From Pomphorhynchus laevis (lineage: Eukaryota; Acanthocephala; Palaeacanthocephala; Echinorhynchida; Pomphorhynchidae), in NCBI GenBank assembly GCA_012934845.2, contig WNNJ02002413.1:150644-214643 (forward strand): a DNA stretch of 64,000 bases. The letters run 5' to 3'. This document shows, one piece after another, positions 32,310-45,106 of the stretch (positions are counted from its first letter, which is position 1; every line of letters starts with the position of its first letter). The notes beneath the pieces were generated by a model. That model was not told the origin of the DNA. It saw only the letters and a list, made by a program, of their open reading frames with translations, and did no database searches. A program made the translations under genes and the position numbers.

Positions 32310-32645
32310 TTTATTGATGATCTCTAATCCTTATTCTTAATCATCGTATGTTATTTATTAGTCAACTCAAAACAATTTACCCTTATTTGAAATTTCAATT
32401 TTAAATTTTAACTTGATATAAATTAGATAAAATCTTCCATTAAAAATTTATTATTTATATTATTAAATACGTCACTGCTATGTTGAGTCGAGAAATAGGG
32501 GACGTAACCTGATAGCATAGCAGTTCCTCTTGATGACCTCTAATCCTTATTCTGATACAACGTCTGTTATTTATTAGTCAATTCTTAAAAATTGACTTTT
32601 TTAATTTCAATTTTAAATTTTGACTTCATATAAATATAAATTGTA
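32310..32645 (+). mobile_element. Two PLE 3' ends in tandem
   Basis: First piece (32310-32420) has only the CTCTAATCCTTATTCT to tail segment. The second (32465-32645) has most of the module: CACTGCTATGTTGAGTCGAG, GGGGACGTAACCTGATAGC, ATAGCAGTTCCTCTTGATGA, CCTCTAATCC, then the tail. Confidence 0.65.
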
Positions 32646-33765
32646 CAAAACCTTATATAATTATTTATTATTTTTATGTAAATTGAATATAAAATTCATA
32701 TTAAATATAAAATTCAATTTAAATTGAATATATAAATTGGTAACGAAATATAAAATTAAATTAGTTTATTTTAATCTTGCGCCAAAATTTCAAATAAAAA
32801 TGTATCAACACCAGTTATTTTTTAAATATATTTTGTGTTATATGAATAAATTTCATTAACTTAAGTCAGAAATGCTATAATTCTATTAAATACATTAAAA
32901 ATAACTTAGTTTTAATTCATTTTGTGATTCTACAAGTAGATAGAAAAAATAAAATTATGTTTTGATTAATTCTGCTCTAAAATTCTATATTTGATGTGTG
33001 GATAATATTAATTTATTTTAATAAAGATTTTTCTTTTAAACAAATATAATGTTTAAATATAAATATACTTATAAAGAAGATAAATTAATAGCAAATTAAT
33101 AATTAATTTTAATTAAATCATTAAATCATGAATTAAATTTTTCAATAGAAACTGTATATCGCCGAAAAAGTAATCCACCGTATTTTATATAAAATATGTA
33201 TCGTAAATTAATGATGTGAGGTAATCTTGAAAATATTAACCCAAATATTTGTAAGTATTTAAATAATTTATCATTTTAAAATTTTATAGCTATCCTTTCA
33301 AAGTTTATTTAACGTAGCTGATAATTAGCTTCTCTTATATAAGGGAAATTATTGTTAATTAATTATCCCTACCGCTTTTCCTACCTCTAAATTATAATTA
33401 TCAATTATTTAACATTTATTAATAATAAACGTGGTGATGAGTATAGCCATAATAATAAGTGGTGATGGTAATTTATTAATTATCATCACCACTTTTCTTA
33501 TCTAGAAAATCTTAGAAAAATATGTCTTTAGTATCATTATCTCCTTTGTTATGGATATCAAAAGGCGAAAACTCACTCACAAGCTTTGGCTACCTTATCT
33601 GATGGTATTTATTGCTGCTGACTGAAGGTGTTTATAAGCTATACCGGTATAAAATGCCAATTTTCATGTTATTGACTTATGCTGCCTTGCAGCATCAACT
33701 TTAATCTATGAAGGATCTGAAGCATTAGTCAATTTTCAGTTTATACATTTGTATGGCAGCGTATA
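32645..33765. other. AT-rich, no recognised feature
   Basis: A weak inverted repeat GTGGTGAT...ATCACCAC lies at 33430-33495. Otherwise featureless. Confidence 0.45.
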
Positions 33766-33978
33766 TCAATCATTTAACTGATCGAAACGCAACATTCCAG
33801 TGCGAATATAGACTATATTTTGAGCGAACATACATTTTCGTCTATATGTCCATATAAAGTTTACAAGATTATTTAGATTGAAGTTTATCGTTGTGAAGTC
33901 ATTTGTGGAAAAAATTCTGTTTAAAACTTGGACTTTAAGTGAACATACGATAAGGAATATAAGCAATTGTTGTGCCAT
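33766..33978 (-). CDS. Small possible secreted protein
   Basis: ATG-started frame of 70 codons. It begins MAQQLLIFLIVCSLKVQVLN, which looks like a signal peptide (short polar start, hydrophobic core), followed by FSTNDFTTINFNLNNLVNFI and RRKCMFAQNIVYIRTGML. Composition is better balanced than random AT-rich frames. No family, no splice signals and no neighbours support it. Could be a first exon or a chance frame. Confidence 0.3.
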   Translation of the reverse strand: MAQQLLIFLIVCSLKVQVLNRIFSTNDFTTINFNLNNLVNFIWTYRRKCMFAQNIVYIRTGMLRFDQLND

Positions 33979-33979
33979 A

Positions 33980-36720
33980 GATTTTAGATCTCTTTAGCTT
34001 ACTTTTGATGTAGCCTTCTTAAACCAGTAGGCTAAAAGTTATATACTAAAATGATTCTACAATTTAATTATATGCTTGTCTATATATTTTCACTTAAACC
34101 TTGAATTATAGATTCAAGGTTTTGGTGCAGCATTACAAAAATGTTACCATTAAACAAACTCTGTAGCTTACTTTTGGTGCATCATTACTAAAACAGTGGG
34201 CTAAATATTGTACTAAAATATTAAAAAGAATAAATTGATTTTACAATTTAATTTTATGCTCTTCTACATCTTTTTACTTTAAAGCATTACATGTATTTTA
34301 AGCTATAAATTTCAAGATTTTGTTGTCATATTCGTCTCGTGCATTTGTTCACCAACACAGTGTATACAACACAGTAGAACACTATTGGTGATAATGTCTA
34401 AAGCTGTAGGAAATAGTGCAATTTTAAACATACCAATTATATAACAGACGTCTGATGTGGTACAAACTTACAAAAGATGCAAAACCACTCCGTTTTTAAA
34501 AGCAATTTTTAATAATTATAAAGCGCAGATAGTAATATAAAAATGACTTGCCATTATGGTTGCCTAAGTAAAAGCATTTTTCGTTATAATTACTGATTTG
34601 TGGACTTTATGAAGCATAATATAAAATTATGCATAACGATCTATTCCTAACTTAAAACGCCAAAGCAACCGACTTACACAGGAATTTTTAAATTTCACAA
34701 AAACTGTGCTGCTAACTAAGCAACATCGATCGCTTTCTTTATTCTTGATACTAGCACTTCAATTATAAAATTAATTATTTATTTCAAAGTATTTTAATGT
34801 AGACTAACTATACTTTCCGTAATGCCAATAGGTGTTAATGGATGTTATTCATTTCTTCTCTTTGTAATGTAAAATGTCGTTAGCATTACTTTGAAAGAAC
34901 TATTAGATTTCAATATTTTGGTAGCTCTGTATTTGTCTATTCCATTTATCCATTCAATGAACAAATAGCGTTGCACGTTTCTAGGCAGTTTAATAACTTT
35001 ATTTGATTTATAGAATTGAACTTTTATTACTCATTTCAAAAATGCGTATCAAAAAGTATAAACGCATTCTTAAATTTTGGTAGTTATAATTTAAAATTAT
35101 AAAATATTAAATATCGAATCGATCTCAAAATAATCAAAATAATAAAATACGAAATTTACAAATGTTTTCAATTTTTATATTTTATGATATTTTTGTATTA
35201 TCTAATTTATATTTTATTTTATATTTTTTCTTTAAAAAAAAGAAATTTTAATCTGTAAGAAAATTGTGCCAAACTTTATAGAATTACAAAACAATTTTAA
35301 AATAAGTAAAAGTTATTAGAAATCATTTAAAATAAGTTTTGTATTTCATTATGATTTATATCAATGATCTTAACCTGAGTTTCTTGTACTTATGGATTCT
35401 ACATACATTTTGAAAGAATCCATATTAACCAGATATATAACAACAGATTGTTAAAATCCCAAAATATAAGAAGCGTTTTATGGCAAAATGCGCTTTTTGT
35501 AAATATATCGTGGATTTAATTTTGTTTTTAGTTTGCTGCCTTATTATACTAGTATTTTATCACCTCGTTTTAATATGGCATTATACAATTTCAATACATT
35601 TCATCGAATACAGACATTCACACATGATAATATCGCTCGACATGGAAAATAATCGATATAATTGTGATAGAACCAAGAATCCATATAATGCCCAATCGTT
35701 TTAATTTTATTTGCAAACAATTTTGTTGTAACAGATTTTAAAAATTTTAACATACTTTTATTTAGACAATAAGTGTGTAAAAATGGTTTTATAACATGAC
35801 AAATCAATGAAAATAATTTCACATATCAAATGATTTTACTAATAGACAACTTGCTATTGTATCATAAAACTATATTTTTGTTAATAATTCAAAATGTTTG
35901 CATTAAATATTTAATAGTCACGACAATTAAGAATTATAAGAATATAAAAGTGATAATTTATTATCTGGAGCATCTTTGTCACTGATTATGAAAATGTTGA
36001 AAAGTATATCGCCCCTTTTTATTTAAATTCTAATCGCTCTGAGTAGTTTCGATTTGAACGAGTTTCGGTCTTCGGGCGAATAAGCAGATGTCAAATTGAT
36101 TCATCAATATCGGTGTCTACAAAGATTGAGATACAGATCCTAGCTATTGTAATGTGTTTATTTTATGGGAAAACATAACTATTGTATAGCCATCGGGTAA
36201 AATAAAGTAAGACAAGTATGCAATAGAATTCTGTTAATTATCTAAAGCTTTTAAATTCACATATATAACGTATATTAAGAAAAATTAATATTTTTTACTA
36301 TTTACGCAGTTTAAAAATATATATGAAAATCAGTTTTCAAATTTTTATTTTATCCTCTAAGCATTTGTTTCGTGTACGAAATATAGGATTGTAATTCACA
36401 TGTACAGATTTCAACAAATAATGTCAAAAATAATTGCTATTTGTATCATACCAACATAAAATAAGACAGAGACATAATAATACATAGATATCTCTGTATT
36501 ATATATAAATAATACAAAGATATTTAATAAATATTTTGTTTTTTAAAATTTCATTAAATAAAATGTTAAAGCACTTTCTGAAGGTGTAGAAATTTAGAAT
36601 TTAAAACGAAAAATGATAAGAAAATCTAATAATTTTATTAATTTATTCTTAAATGCTTTTGTATTTATTTGTTTTTCAACATGGCATAGCAGAGAGGCCA
36701 AGCCTATGTATTACCTCTGT
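33980..36720. other. AT-rich intergenic or intronic DNA
   Basis: A plus-strand ATG frame at 35480-35704 has one hydrophobic segment (LILFLVCCLIILVFYHLVL), but the antisense frame is equally open, so it is not called. Two similar pieces (CTTTTGATGTAGCC... / CTTTTGGTGCATCATT...) lie at 34000-34050 and 34170-34220. Confidence 0.4.
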
Positions 36721-36726
36721 TATAAC

Positions 36727-36910
36727 AACATAAATGCAAATCTAGATAACATCAAAACAACATAAATACAAATCAAGTGCAAACCACAAAAACTTAAAAT
36801 ACGAGAATGACGAGGATAAAATACAAACTGATCCATACGACTTTAAAATTATTTATAAATGCAACGGAAGCACAAACTTAACCTTGGCTGAAGAACTGTT
36901 CCGCTCTGAA
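36727..36910 (+). repeat. Partial duplicate of the GIY-YIG fragment at 37.4 kb
   Basis: Matches 37424-37580 at about 95 percent (QHKYKSSANHKNLKYEN... CNGSTNLTLAEELF) but lacks the YIG half and the end. About 690 bp upstream in the same orientation. Confidence 0.8.
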
Positions 36911-37314
36911 TTGTTTATGATAAACTTAATTACAATTTTAGCTATTTATTGACAAAACTAAAACTTATTACTCAACTTAAGCTACGGTTGTACTGTAAAT
37001 AAATTTAAAAATTGGAAATATCTAAAAATAATTAAATAATAAATATTAAATAATAAATATTAAATAATAAATATTAAATAATAATATCCTCAAAATATAA
37101 TTTGTATAATTTTTAATGACATGAATAGGAATAAAGATTGAATATTAGTAGCATAAATTGCTATGGTATGCCCTTGATATAATATTTGTTAAAAATAAAA
37201 TATGGTATTGATTATCTTTAGCTGATGGATTAAATAAATTTTAAAATTAATAAATTTGGATTTAGATTTAGACTACATCATATAGGTTTCTTCTTTTTCA
37301 CTAAGAGAAAAGAC

Positions 37315-37639
37315 TCAAGCAGAAGAAGCACACAACATTGTATATCAATTCCGTTGTAATCGAGATGGCTGTAATGTCTATTACATAGGATACACAATGT
37401 GTAACTTAATTGATCGTGCCAAACAGCATAAATACAAATCAAGTGCAAACCACAAAAACCTAAAATACGAGAATGACGAGGATAAAATACAAACTGATCC
37501 ATACTACTTTAAAATTATTTATAAATGCAATGGAAGCACAAACTTAAAATTGGCTGAAGCACTTATAATAAAACTGTTCCACTGCGAAATAAACATCAGA
37601 TATAATGAAATGGACAACATTTTAAAGCTCTTCAATTAA
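37315..37639 (+). mobile_element. Penelope-like element GIY-YIG endonuclease domain
   Basis: Plus strand reads HNIVYQFRCNRDGCNVYYIG then YTMCNLIDRAKQHKYKSSAN, and after a spacer YYFKIIYKCNGSTNLKLAEA and LFHCEINIRYNEMDNILKLF before a stop. The elements of a GIY-YIG nuclease are all visible: (N)IVY, YYIG, the R in LIDRAKQH, the E in LAEA and the N in EINIR. Such domains cut target DNA in PLEs. About 200 bp downstream (37845-37875) lies TTGATAGCCGAAATATTG, the remnant of a hammerhead-like core expected in a PLE terminal repeat. No reverse transcriptase is attached. Confidence 0.75.
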
Positions 37640-38165
37640 AAACCGAAGCAGTAAGCTTAGGTTTTAATTCCATCTGTAATCTATAAATTTATATTTATTA
37701 GTTCATTTCACTTTTTAAAATCTTGTGTACTTTCATCTATTTCTTGTCAAAAATATTGCTGTGGATTTACATTTAAAAAAGTTGATAAACCTGTGCAGCC
37801 ATTGCCACCATTGAAATTTTGATAACATTTCACTTTTCACTTTTTTGTGAAAATTGATAGCCGAAATATTGAATCAAAAATCTCGTGTTTTTATTCTTGG
37901 TGCTTGTACATTTATGGTAAATTAACACAATCACAACATTCAAAAGAATGTTGTGATTAAAAGAATAGAAGAATTCAAAAGAATCTACAGTTAAACACAT
38001 TTTAAATGTATAAAATATTTAATACCGTATTTAGATGGAGGTTTGTATTTTCTGAAGTACCTTTTACGGAGTACTAAATTCCTTTCAATTGAGTAATTGC
38101 ATGAATTTCGGATTTTACCGAGTTGATTTTGAAATTTTGCGGCATTTCATTCAAAGAAGAATGAA
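37640..38165. other. AT-rich, PLE terminal region
   Basis: Contains the hammerhead-like remnant at 37845-37875 and a 13-bp hairpin at 37929-37958 (AATCACAACATTC / complement). Confidence 0.45.
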
Positions 38166-38420
38166 ATGAATTCGAGAATAAAATAAAAAAGAAACTGACA
38201 TAATACTACATTCTCATATGCTAGTGAAAGGGGGTAACTTAATGATTATCGGCAAAACCCAATTAGTAGAATGTGATTTCATTTATCTCCGACTGAATTT
38301 CAGGATACGTTTGCAACTAGATGTGGACTATATCTCCTTAATAAGATTGTAAATGCCAGAGAAGCACGTCATGATATTGAATGTTTTATGTAAAAGTTTA
38401 TTCGGAAGCAGATCACAGGT
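38165..38420 (+). other. Unassigned coding-like island
   Basis: Plus strand after TGAATTTCAG reads DTFATRCGLYLLNKIVNARE then ARHDIECFM and a stop. A TRCGLYLL-type string can occur around the cysteine of some proteases, but the piece is too short to assign. Confidence 0.2.
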
Positions 38421-38484
38421 TAATTTTAGACATTACTAATCAAAGACAATGTGGAGATTATAACGCCTATCTGACAAAAATTAA

Positions 38485-38800
38485 TTCGTAATTAAACCAA
38501 TATTAATGATAAAGAAAGTATATATCTTGATATGAACATCAAGATACATTTTTCTGATACATTTTTTGTTATTTAAAAAAATTGACAATTTTATGACAAT
38601 AAAAATGAATATGACAATAAATATGTCATTAGCATGTATTTGTCCCCGCTGTTATGTTGGGTCGATGAATAGGAGCCGAAACATGATAGCACAGCCGTTC
38701 CTCCAGATGACCTATAATCCTTATTTTTATGCATCGTCTGTTATTTATTTGTCAATTCATGAAAAGTGACTTTTTAATTTCAATTTTAAATTTTTACTTA
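38485..38800 (+). mobile_element. PLE fragment: reverse transcriptase scrap plus 3' module
   Basis: A short NINDKESIYLDMNIK-like scrap at 38500-38545 is followed by the module (38615-38710: ATGTTGGGTCGATGAATAG, GAGCCGAAACATGATAGC, GTTCCTCCAGATGACC) and the tail. Confidence 0.6.
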
Positions 38801-39054
38801 ATTTAAATCAGTTAACTCAGTTTACCGATCTGAAATAAAAACTCTTTCATTCCTGATAACCAAAATTAGTTGAAATTTAATAGAAATCGAAGTGCAGCTT
38901 TAAATAAATTCTATACATTTTTTGTTATTTATTAGTGGATTTATAAAAATTGACTTTTTTATATTGCAATTTAAAATTTTAACTTGATATAAATTGTAAA
39001 AAAATGATATATCTTTGATAATCTTTTATATAATTATGTAATTTTTTTAATAAA

Positions 39055-39320
39055 AAAAATTAACATTAACTAAAACTACTATTAATTTATATCGTAAAGA
39101 TGACATATTCCAATTTACAAGAAACATATTTTTGCATGAGCATTCATGCATAACAGTATTATGAATATAATACTAGATAATCCAATTATATCATATGAAA
39201 TACGTCATTAGCATGTATTTGGCCCCTCAGCTATGTTGGGTCGAGGAATATGTGCCAAAACCTGCTAGCATAGCAGTTACTCCTAGTGACCTCTAATCCT
39301 TACTCTGATACATCGAATAA
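39055..39320 (+). mobile_element. PLE fragment: reverse transcriptase C-terminal part plus 3' module
   Basis: TINLYRKDDIFQFTRNIFLH at 39070-39150, then the module (39205-39290) with ATGTTGGGTCGAGGAATA, GTGCCAAAACCTGC and ACTCCTAGTGACC. Broken fossil. Confidence 0.65.
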
Positions 39321-39414
39321 AGGATTCACGATATTGTTAGCTTCTAAACCTAATGCTTTTACATTTACTTTATTAGGAGTGGAATTCGATTTTTATTTCA
39401 AAAATGTAACAACG

Positions 39415-39442
39415 ATTCGACGGGTACACCCGTCATCATCAG
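39415..39442 (-). ncRNA. Hammerhead-type ribozyme core
   Basis: Minus strand: CTGATGAT, then a perfect 7-bp stem II (GACGGGT / ACCCGTC with a 2-nt loop), then GAAT where GAAA is expected, then CGTTG. This is the classical CTGATGA-stem II-GAAA order known from PLE terminal repeats and other retroelements. Stem I and the NUH cleavage triplet could not be placed with confidence, and the last A of GAAA is changed, so activity is doubtful. Confidence 0.5.
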
Positions 39443-39499
39443 ATACATCAACTAAATGTTGATGTACCTCGCGATGACGGGAGTAAATCCTTTATAAAA

Positions 39500-41000
39500 G
39501 AAAAGATTTAAATCCTTGAAATCCGTTATATAATAATATTAATAATATATTAATAATATCATTAATATTATTATCAATCAAGAAGCTCTTCATGTTGTTC
39601 GTCTAAGAATTTATTATTTAAATATTAAATATTTAATATTTATTATTAAAAAAATCGTATTTTTTAATTAAATTCATGTACACTGATATTTAAAATATTC
39701 AAATTGGTGTGTTTTTTGTCAGATCGTATTAATTGTTACAATTTGGTAAAGGTGTCTCGTATGATCTAATTATTTAAATCAATTTAATCTAAATTTGATT
39801 TAATATGCTATTGTACATTCACACATTTTATTGATAAGGAGAGTTTCGGTTATTGAGGTCAATATGATTACTAAAAAAGTTGCTAAAAAGTTGCTGGCTC
39901 TGTAAATTTCGCCAATTTTGATATGTTTTAATATTTAATACTAATATTTTTAATCTACGCTTATCTCAGATTTTAGTGAATCAAAGTTCAATTAAAATAT
40001 GTACATGGTATACACCTTGTAAATAAGGTAATGTAAAATTACAAAATTGTTAAATGCATAAGTTATAAATTGTAAACACATTGACTTTAATATTAGGAAA
40101 TATCAATTTTTATCGCTCGTAATTTTAGCCACTATTATTCAAATTCACTTGCGGTGAAAATTATAATTTTCTTTAAAATGCCTTAGTAAAGATGTATTCA
40201 ATTGGTTTTTATGTGTGCTTCAGTATATCTGTATCTTCGGCTAAGAAAGTTAATTTTGAAAGGCAAATTGTGCAGTCAGATTTAGCAAACTGTAATTTTT
40301 AGGATATGTCAAATAATATCTTCACAATCAAGTTATTAGCTTCCATATCTTCACAGTAACTTAATTAAGGAAGCCTGTTTGAATGATTCAAAATGGACTA
40401 TGAAGCGTTTAAAATTGATTGCATTAATTGTATAACATATGCTGTATAGCTATCTACATTTGCATAATTTCATCGTCTTTCCAATTCGTTTATTTTAATT
40501 TTTAATATACTTTTAATGTATTCTTTAAAGTAGAGATATTCTTAATGAATCGTGATATTATCCTTACTTTTTAAATTGTATTATTCAAGTTCGTTTTCAT
40601 AATATCTAACAAGAAATTTCTAATAAAATTGAAAAAATATTAAATAGGCATTAAATTTATTTTACAAAAGAAAAAGAAATTTTATAAACAAGAAATTTGT
40701 ATATTGAGATAACGGTAAAGTGTTCAATTTAAGATTTTTATTGATATGTAATTTATTAGATTTTGTTATATTTTTTGTTTGCAATTCTTTAAAATATTGT
40801 TTCTTCACTATAAAAAGTGCTCTCATTTCTACTAAAGTACAAGAACGTTGAAATCTGATTTACAACTGATTTACATTATGCCGATAATTACAATTCATTA
40901 AAAAATAACAAATAATAAATGTTTTAAAAATTAAAACATTTGATATCAAATCATATTTTTTTACTTCAAAAATATATATTATTATAGTTACGAAGAAGAA
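39500..41000. other. AT-rich, no recognised feature
   Basis: No element arms, splice-flanked frames or tandem repeats worth listing. Confidence 0.45.
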
Positions 41001-41110
41001 AATATCCTTTATTATATTAAAATTCTATATTTCGATAGCTGTTGCTATCATCATCAGGAATACAAAAAAAGGTTTCACAATTTTCCCCCGTGTTTCCAAA
41101 ATTTATACAA
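41000..41110 (-). ncRNA. PLE-type terminal repeat with an intact hammerhead core
   Basis: Minus strand at 41030-41057: CTGATGA, one U, then a perfect 6-bp stem II (GATAGC, loop AACA, GCTATC) directly followed by GAAATATAG. Core residues CTGATGA and GAAA are all present and correctly spaced. Flanking sequence belongs to the same repeat as at 17.7-20.9 kb, and CAATTTTCCCCCGTGTTT recurs at 51000. Stem III and the cleavage triplet are not certain. Confidence 0.55.
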
Positions 41111-41431
41111 AAATACAAGCATTGATGTGCCCCGCATTTCACACAATACCGAGAAAATACCGAGAAACAAATTAATCAGATACTAAAATTTTTCACACAT
41201 TTTAAAACAACAAAAAGAATGAAAAAAAAACACAGAATCATAAAACAGAACAAAAATTAAAATCATAAAATAAGTGACAACAAAATACGAAACCAAAACA
41301 AAATAATAATAAAAAACAAACGAATTGAAAAAATTAAAATAATGTAATATTCAATCAATCAATAATCCTTTATTTTTACATTAATCAACATTATAGGTAC
41401 TAACATTGAATGTAATTCGATTCCTAACATT

Positions 41432-41461
41432 GGATCTTTTTAGATCCAATGTTAGATACAT
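41432..41461. repeat. Perfect 13-bp hairpin with a 4-nt loop
   Basis: TAACATTGGATCT, TTTT, and its exact complement. Confidence 0.9.
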
Positions 41462-41857
41462 TAGATGTACTAACATCTAAATACAATTTACTAGCTTAAT
41501 AGCAATAATTTGATAAGTAGATTAGAAACTTACAAATTCTCGAAATTGAATCAAAATAATCGCATTTTTAAAGTAAAACACAGTCAAAACAATGTTGTAG
41601 GAAATGATACCTGCAAAAATGGATGCTGATCCATTTTATAAGGACATAAAAGGTGAGCTTCTATACGGCTAAGCAAAATTAAATTTTGACTGCACAGTTC
41701 TACTAACAAAGTGCAATCTTTTGATTTAATTTGAAGTCAAAATAACATGATATTTAAAAAATGTAAAAATTCCGTAAAAAATACGAAAAACATTTTATTT
41801 GCAAAACAAATAATTTTGAAATCTAATCAAAATTGAAATTATTTGATAAAAATGATT

Positions 41858-42022
41858 AATGCAATTATTTAATTTTATGTTATTTAATTAAATTATTACA
41901 TTGCAGTATATAAAATGACATACGAAATGCGTCCATCCTAATTACAACGCATTTCGTAATTTATCTTATATACTGTAACGTAATCATTTTAATTTAATGA
42001 AATAAAATTAAATAATTGCAAA
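41858..42022. repeat. 165-bp palindrome, MITE-like
   Basis: Arms of about 75 bp with small gaps, centred at about 41942: TTGCAGTATATAA...ACGAAATGCGT and its complement. The ACGAAATGCGT core also appears at 8597. No coding. Confidence 0.75.
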
Positions 42023-42194
42023 TATTTTGGAATATTAAATAAAATTCAAATTTTTGAATATTATTAAAATTCTTTTTAAAATTCAAACTTGAATTGTTCT
42101 TATACTATGGATAAATATTTCTAAAATATTTAAGTTATCTTCCTTAACTTAAAATTAATGTATAATTACTATTTTCTGAAGGAAATCATGTAGA

Positions 42195-42835
42195 GTAGCC
42201 GATCTATTACTAAAATAAATCATATTTTAAATTTAGTATTTTATAAAATATATTTAAAGAATTAAATATAAAATAAAATTAATTATATTAATTAAATATA
42301 ATTAATAATTTTAATCATATTTAATATATTAAATATTAAATATAATTAAAATACTAAATTAAAGAAATTTAGTATTTTATAAAAATTCTGTTAAAGATTC
42401 AAACATTGATGTTTTTTTAAATTCAAATTTGAATTGTTCTTTTATTATTGATAAAATATTTCTAAAATAGAAACATCATCAATTTTTGATATTGGTAGCA
42501 ATTTACAATTCTTATATGTGCTGTTTATTTGATGTCGGCAAATATTCGCACATTTAAAGGAAATTTAAAATATAAATGAACTATTAATAATTTAATTGGA
42601 TATTAAATATTTTTGCAAAGCTGGATAATTATAATTAATGGATAAGATATTGGTTTTATTAAATATATTGATTTTTTGTAAATACTAGTCAAAATGTTAA
42701 CACACATATAGAGATTGTATGTAAACCTTGTAGGTTATATCCTTGCCATTTATGTGGACGTATGTAGATCTTTATAAAATTGTAAGAACGAACAACTTGA
42801 GAATGTGTATTTCAAAGATGCCTCTTAATTACTTT
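42195..42835. repeat. Dispersed repeat, partner at 61020-61452
   Basis: 42600-42835 is about 96 percent identical to 61225-61452 in the same orientation (includes ATTTATGTGGACGTATGTAG and CTTGAGAATGTGTATTTC). Homology continues more weakly upstream to about 42195, and AAATTCAAACTTGAATTG is present a third time at 42085. An open frame over part of it (42743-42964) is not supported. Confidence 0.8.
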
Positions 42836-42959
42836 AATCTTAATGTTTCTATTATTAGGTTTCATGCCCATTTGAGGTCGATTTTAATACCTTTGATCAT
42901 TTTTAATATAAGTACATTCAAAAGTTTAATTTTTATTGAATCAAGAAATTTCTTCATAG

Positions 42960-44455
42960 TTTAAAGTGCGTGGTCGCGGGGACCATCGTGATTTCCCTCA
43001 ATCGACCAAGGCGTCTGTAAAAAAAAATTTTGTGAAACAAAAATATTTTAAAGAATAAATTTTCAATTTGACAATTTTTATTTTAGAAAATTAATAATTA
43101 AATAATTATAGTAAAAAATAAATAATTTAAATAAGGAAGATTTGGCTTACAAATGTGAAATTTAATATTTTGTCAATAATTTTGTTTTACATTTGAAATC
43201 TGAAAATTGTTATAAATTTTTTGCTTTAACTTTGCATTTTAATTTAATAATTATAATAAATGATGTAAATGATTGATTACCTGTAATATTTTGCTCTTAA
43301 GTTTAAATTTTAATATTTTGCATTTAATATATGTATATATATGTAATATATATACACATATATTTAATATACATTTAATATATATATTAAATAATATATA
43401 TAATTAATAAATACATTTAATTTATATATTTAATATTTATTTTGCATTATAAATTTTAAATTTTGTCCATATTTTAAGTGCAATTAAATTTGACAATACA
43501 TTGGGATTAAAATATTTATTAAATTCCAAATGGTTGATGATTATCATTAATTATATCGTTTGAATAGCAAATCATATTAACTAATTATAATAAAATCATT
43601 TTACTTTTGCTGTGTTAATGTTTATTAAGATAATCTGATTTTCAAGCTAATCGCTTCCTATTTTATTTTATTTATTTTTATTTTAATTGCAAATATAATT
43701 TAATATTATTTTAAATATAATTTCCAAGTATTATACTTACACTTTGAAATTATTGAATATTAATCAAATAATGACCAAAATAATCAAATGAGTTTTAAAG
43801 ATTGATTTTCTTTAAGTTGTAGAAATGAAACCTGAACAAATTGATTAACTTTAAATTCAACTTACAATCAGTTATTTTTACTACTAAGAATTGTACACTT
43901 AACTCAATCTAAACTATACGCTCACCGCTTTCAACTATTACATTTGCTTTAATACACACTTGTTTGCAATATAAATGTCTTACGACCATGTTTCTTTCAT
44001 CGAAAACAATGCCAATAATTAAACATTTTCAAAACAGATTGTAAATAGCAAGTAGACCTCTGCAAATTAGGCATGTCCAGAGGATGCAGCTCTCTCCTCC
44101 TTGTATTTAAAATCGTACAAATATCAATTAAACTCTGGTCACAGACTGATATAAAACTGTATTTTAACTATTTTATTAAAATGTTTTATTAACGAGATCA
44201 CTTCCGCAATCCAAAAATTAAGTAAAAGCGATTTATTTCTAAATTGAAAGTAAGAAGTAATCAATTTATCAAATTTTATGCATTGATTGTTACGTAAGAT
44301 AAATTCACTAGAGATTTAAAGAACACTCTGTAGTGGCGTGAATTTTAAGTAGAAATTTGGGTTTGCATGCTGGTTAATTCTTTTATCGAACAGAATAATT
44401 GATAACAAAAAATACAAAGCACAATTGATAAAAATAAGGATGTTATAAATATGCA
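42960..44455. other. AT-rich, one tiny GC island
   Basis: 42966-43018 (GTGGTCGCGGGGACCATCG...) is GC-rich but too short to identify. 43320-43450 is ATATAT simple sequence. Confidence 0.4.
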
Positions 44456-44660
44456 TATTTGAAATATAATAATTACAATTAATATAAACTGTTGGCATAT
44501 AGAGTAAACTTACAGAGCATCAAGGAAGCTTTACCTAAAGACTTTCACAAAACACAATTCTAAAAAACCAAAAATTAGAACCAAAACAATTGATAAACAC
44601 CATATTGACATATGGTTTATACCGGCATATTGACAATATGTCGATATTGTATAAACATTA
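44456..44660. repeat. ~200-bp repeat, inverted partner at 50637-50840
   Basis: The two copies are about 93 percent identical in opposite orientation and 6.2 kb apart. The shared end is rich in ATGTCAATATGGTG and TCGATATTG palindromes. The minus-strand frame 44316-44498 overlaps it and is not supported. Confidence 0.8.
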
Positions 44661-45106
44661 TATCGACATATTAAAAATATTTATATCGACACCATATCGA
44701 CATATAAACACAATGTGGCAACAATATGTAACGTGATTTTAAAAATATAAATATTTACTTGTAGATAGATTACCATGTTATCTAATAAGCCTTTACTCGA
44801 ATCAGTCCAGATAATTAATTATATTCTAAATATAATTAATTTGTAGGGGATGTGTTTCTTTTGTATCTCTGGAAAATTTGTTTTATATATTTTCGATTGC
44901 GTTAGACTGGTCTAAGCGAGTTTAACTTATCCAATGTTTTCTTCTAAAATTAACTTGTAGCATGGCTGAACTCAAATTTCCAGTCGATTTTTATATAGTG
45001 GCGTATCTGCATTTAAGATGTGATATTTACAGCTGTTTCTTATTACACAATTTAAATAATTATGTAATGATTGATTATTCGCCTACATTGGCCTAACATT
45101 AAAAAG

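Noticed and set aside
35480-35704. Small membrane protein gene
   Set aside because: Starts with ATG and has one hydrophobic run, but the antisense frame is equally open, composition is AT-driven and no splice or family signal exists.
38165-38420. Protease of a large virus-like DNA element
   Set aside because: Only about thirty residues with a TRCGLYLL string; no other parts of such an element are visible nearby.
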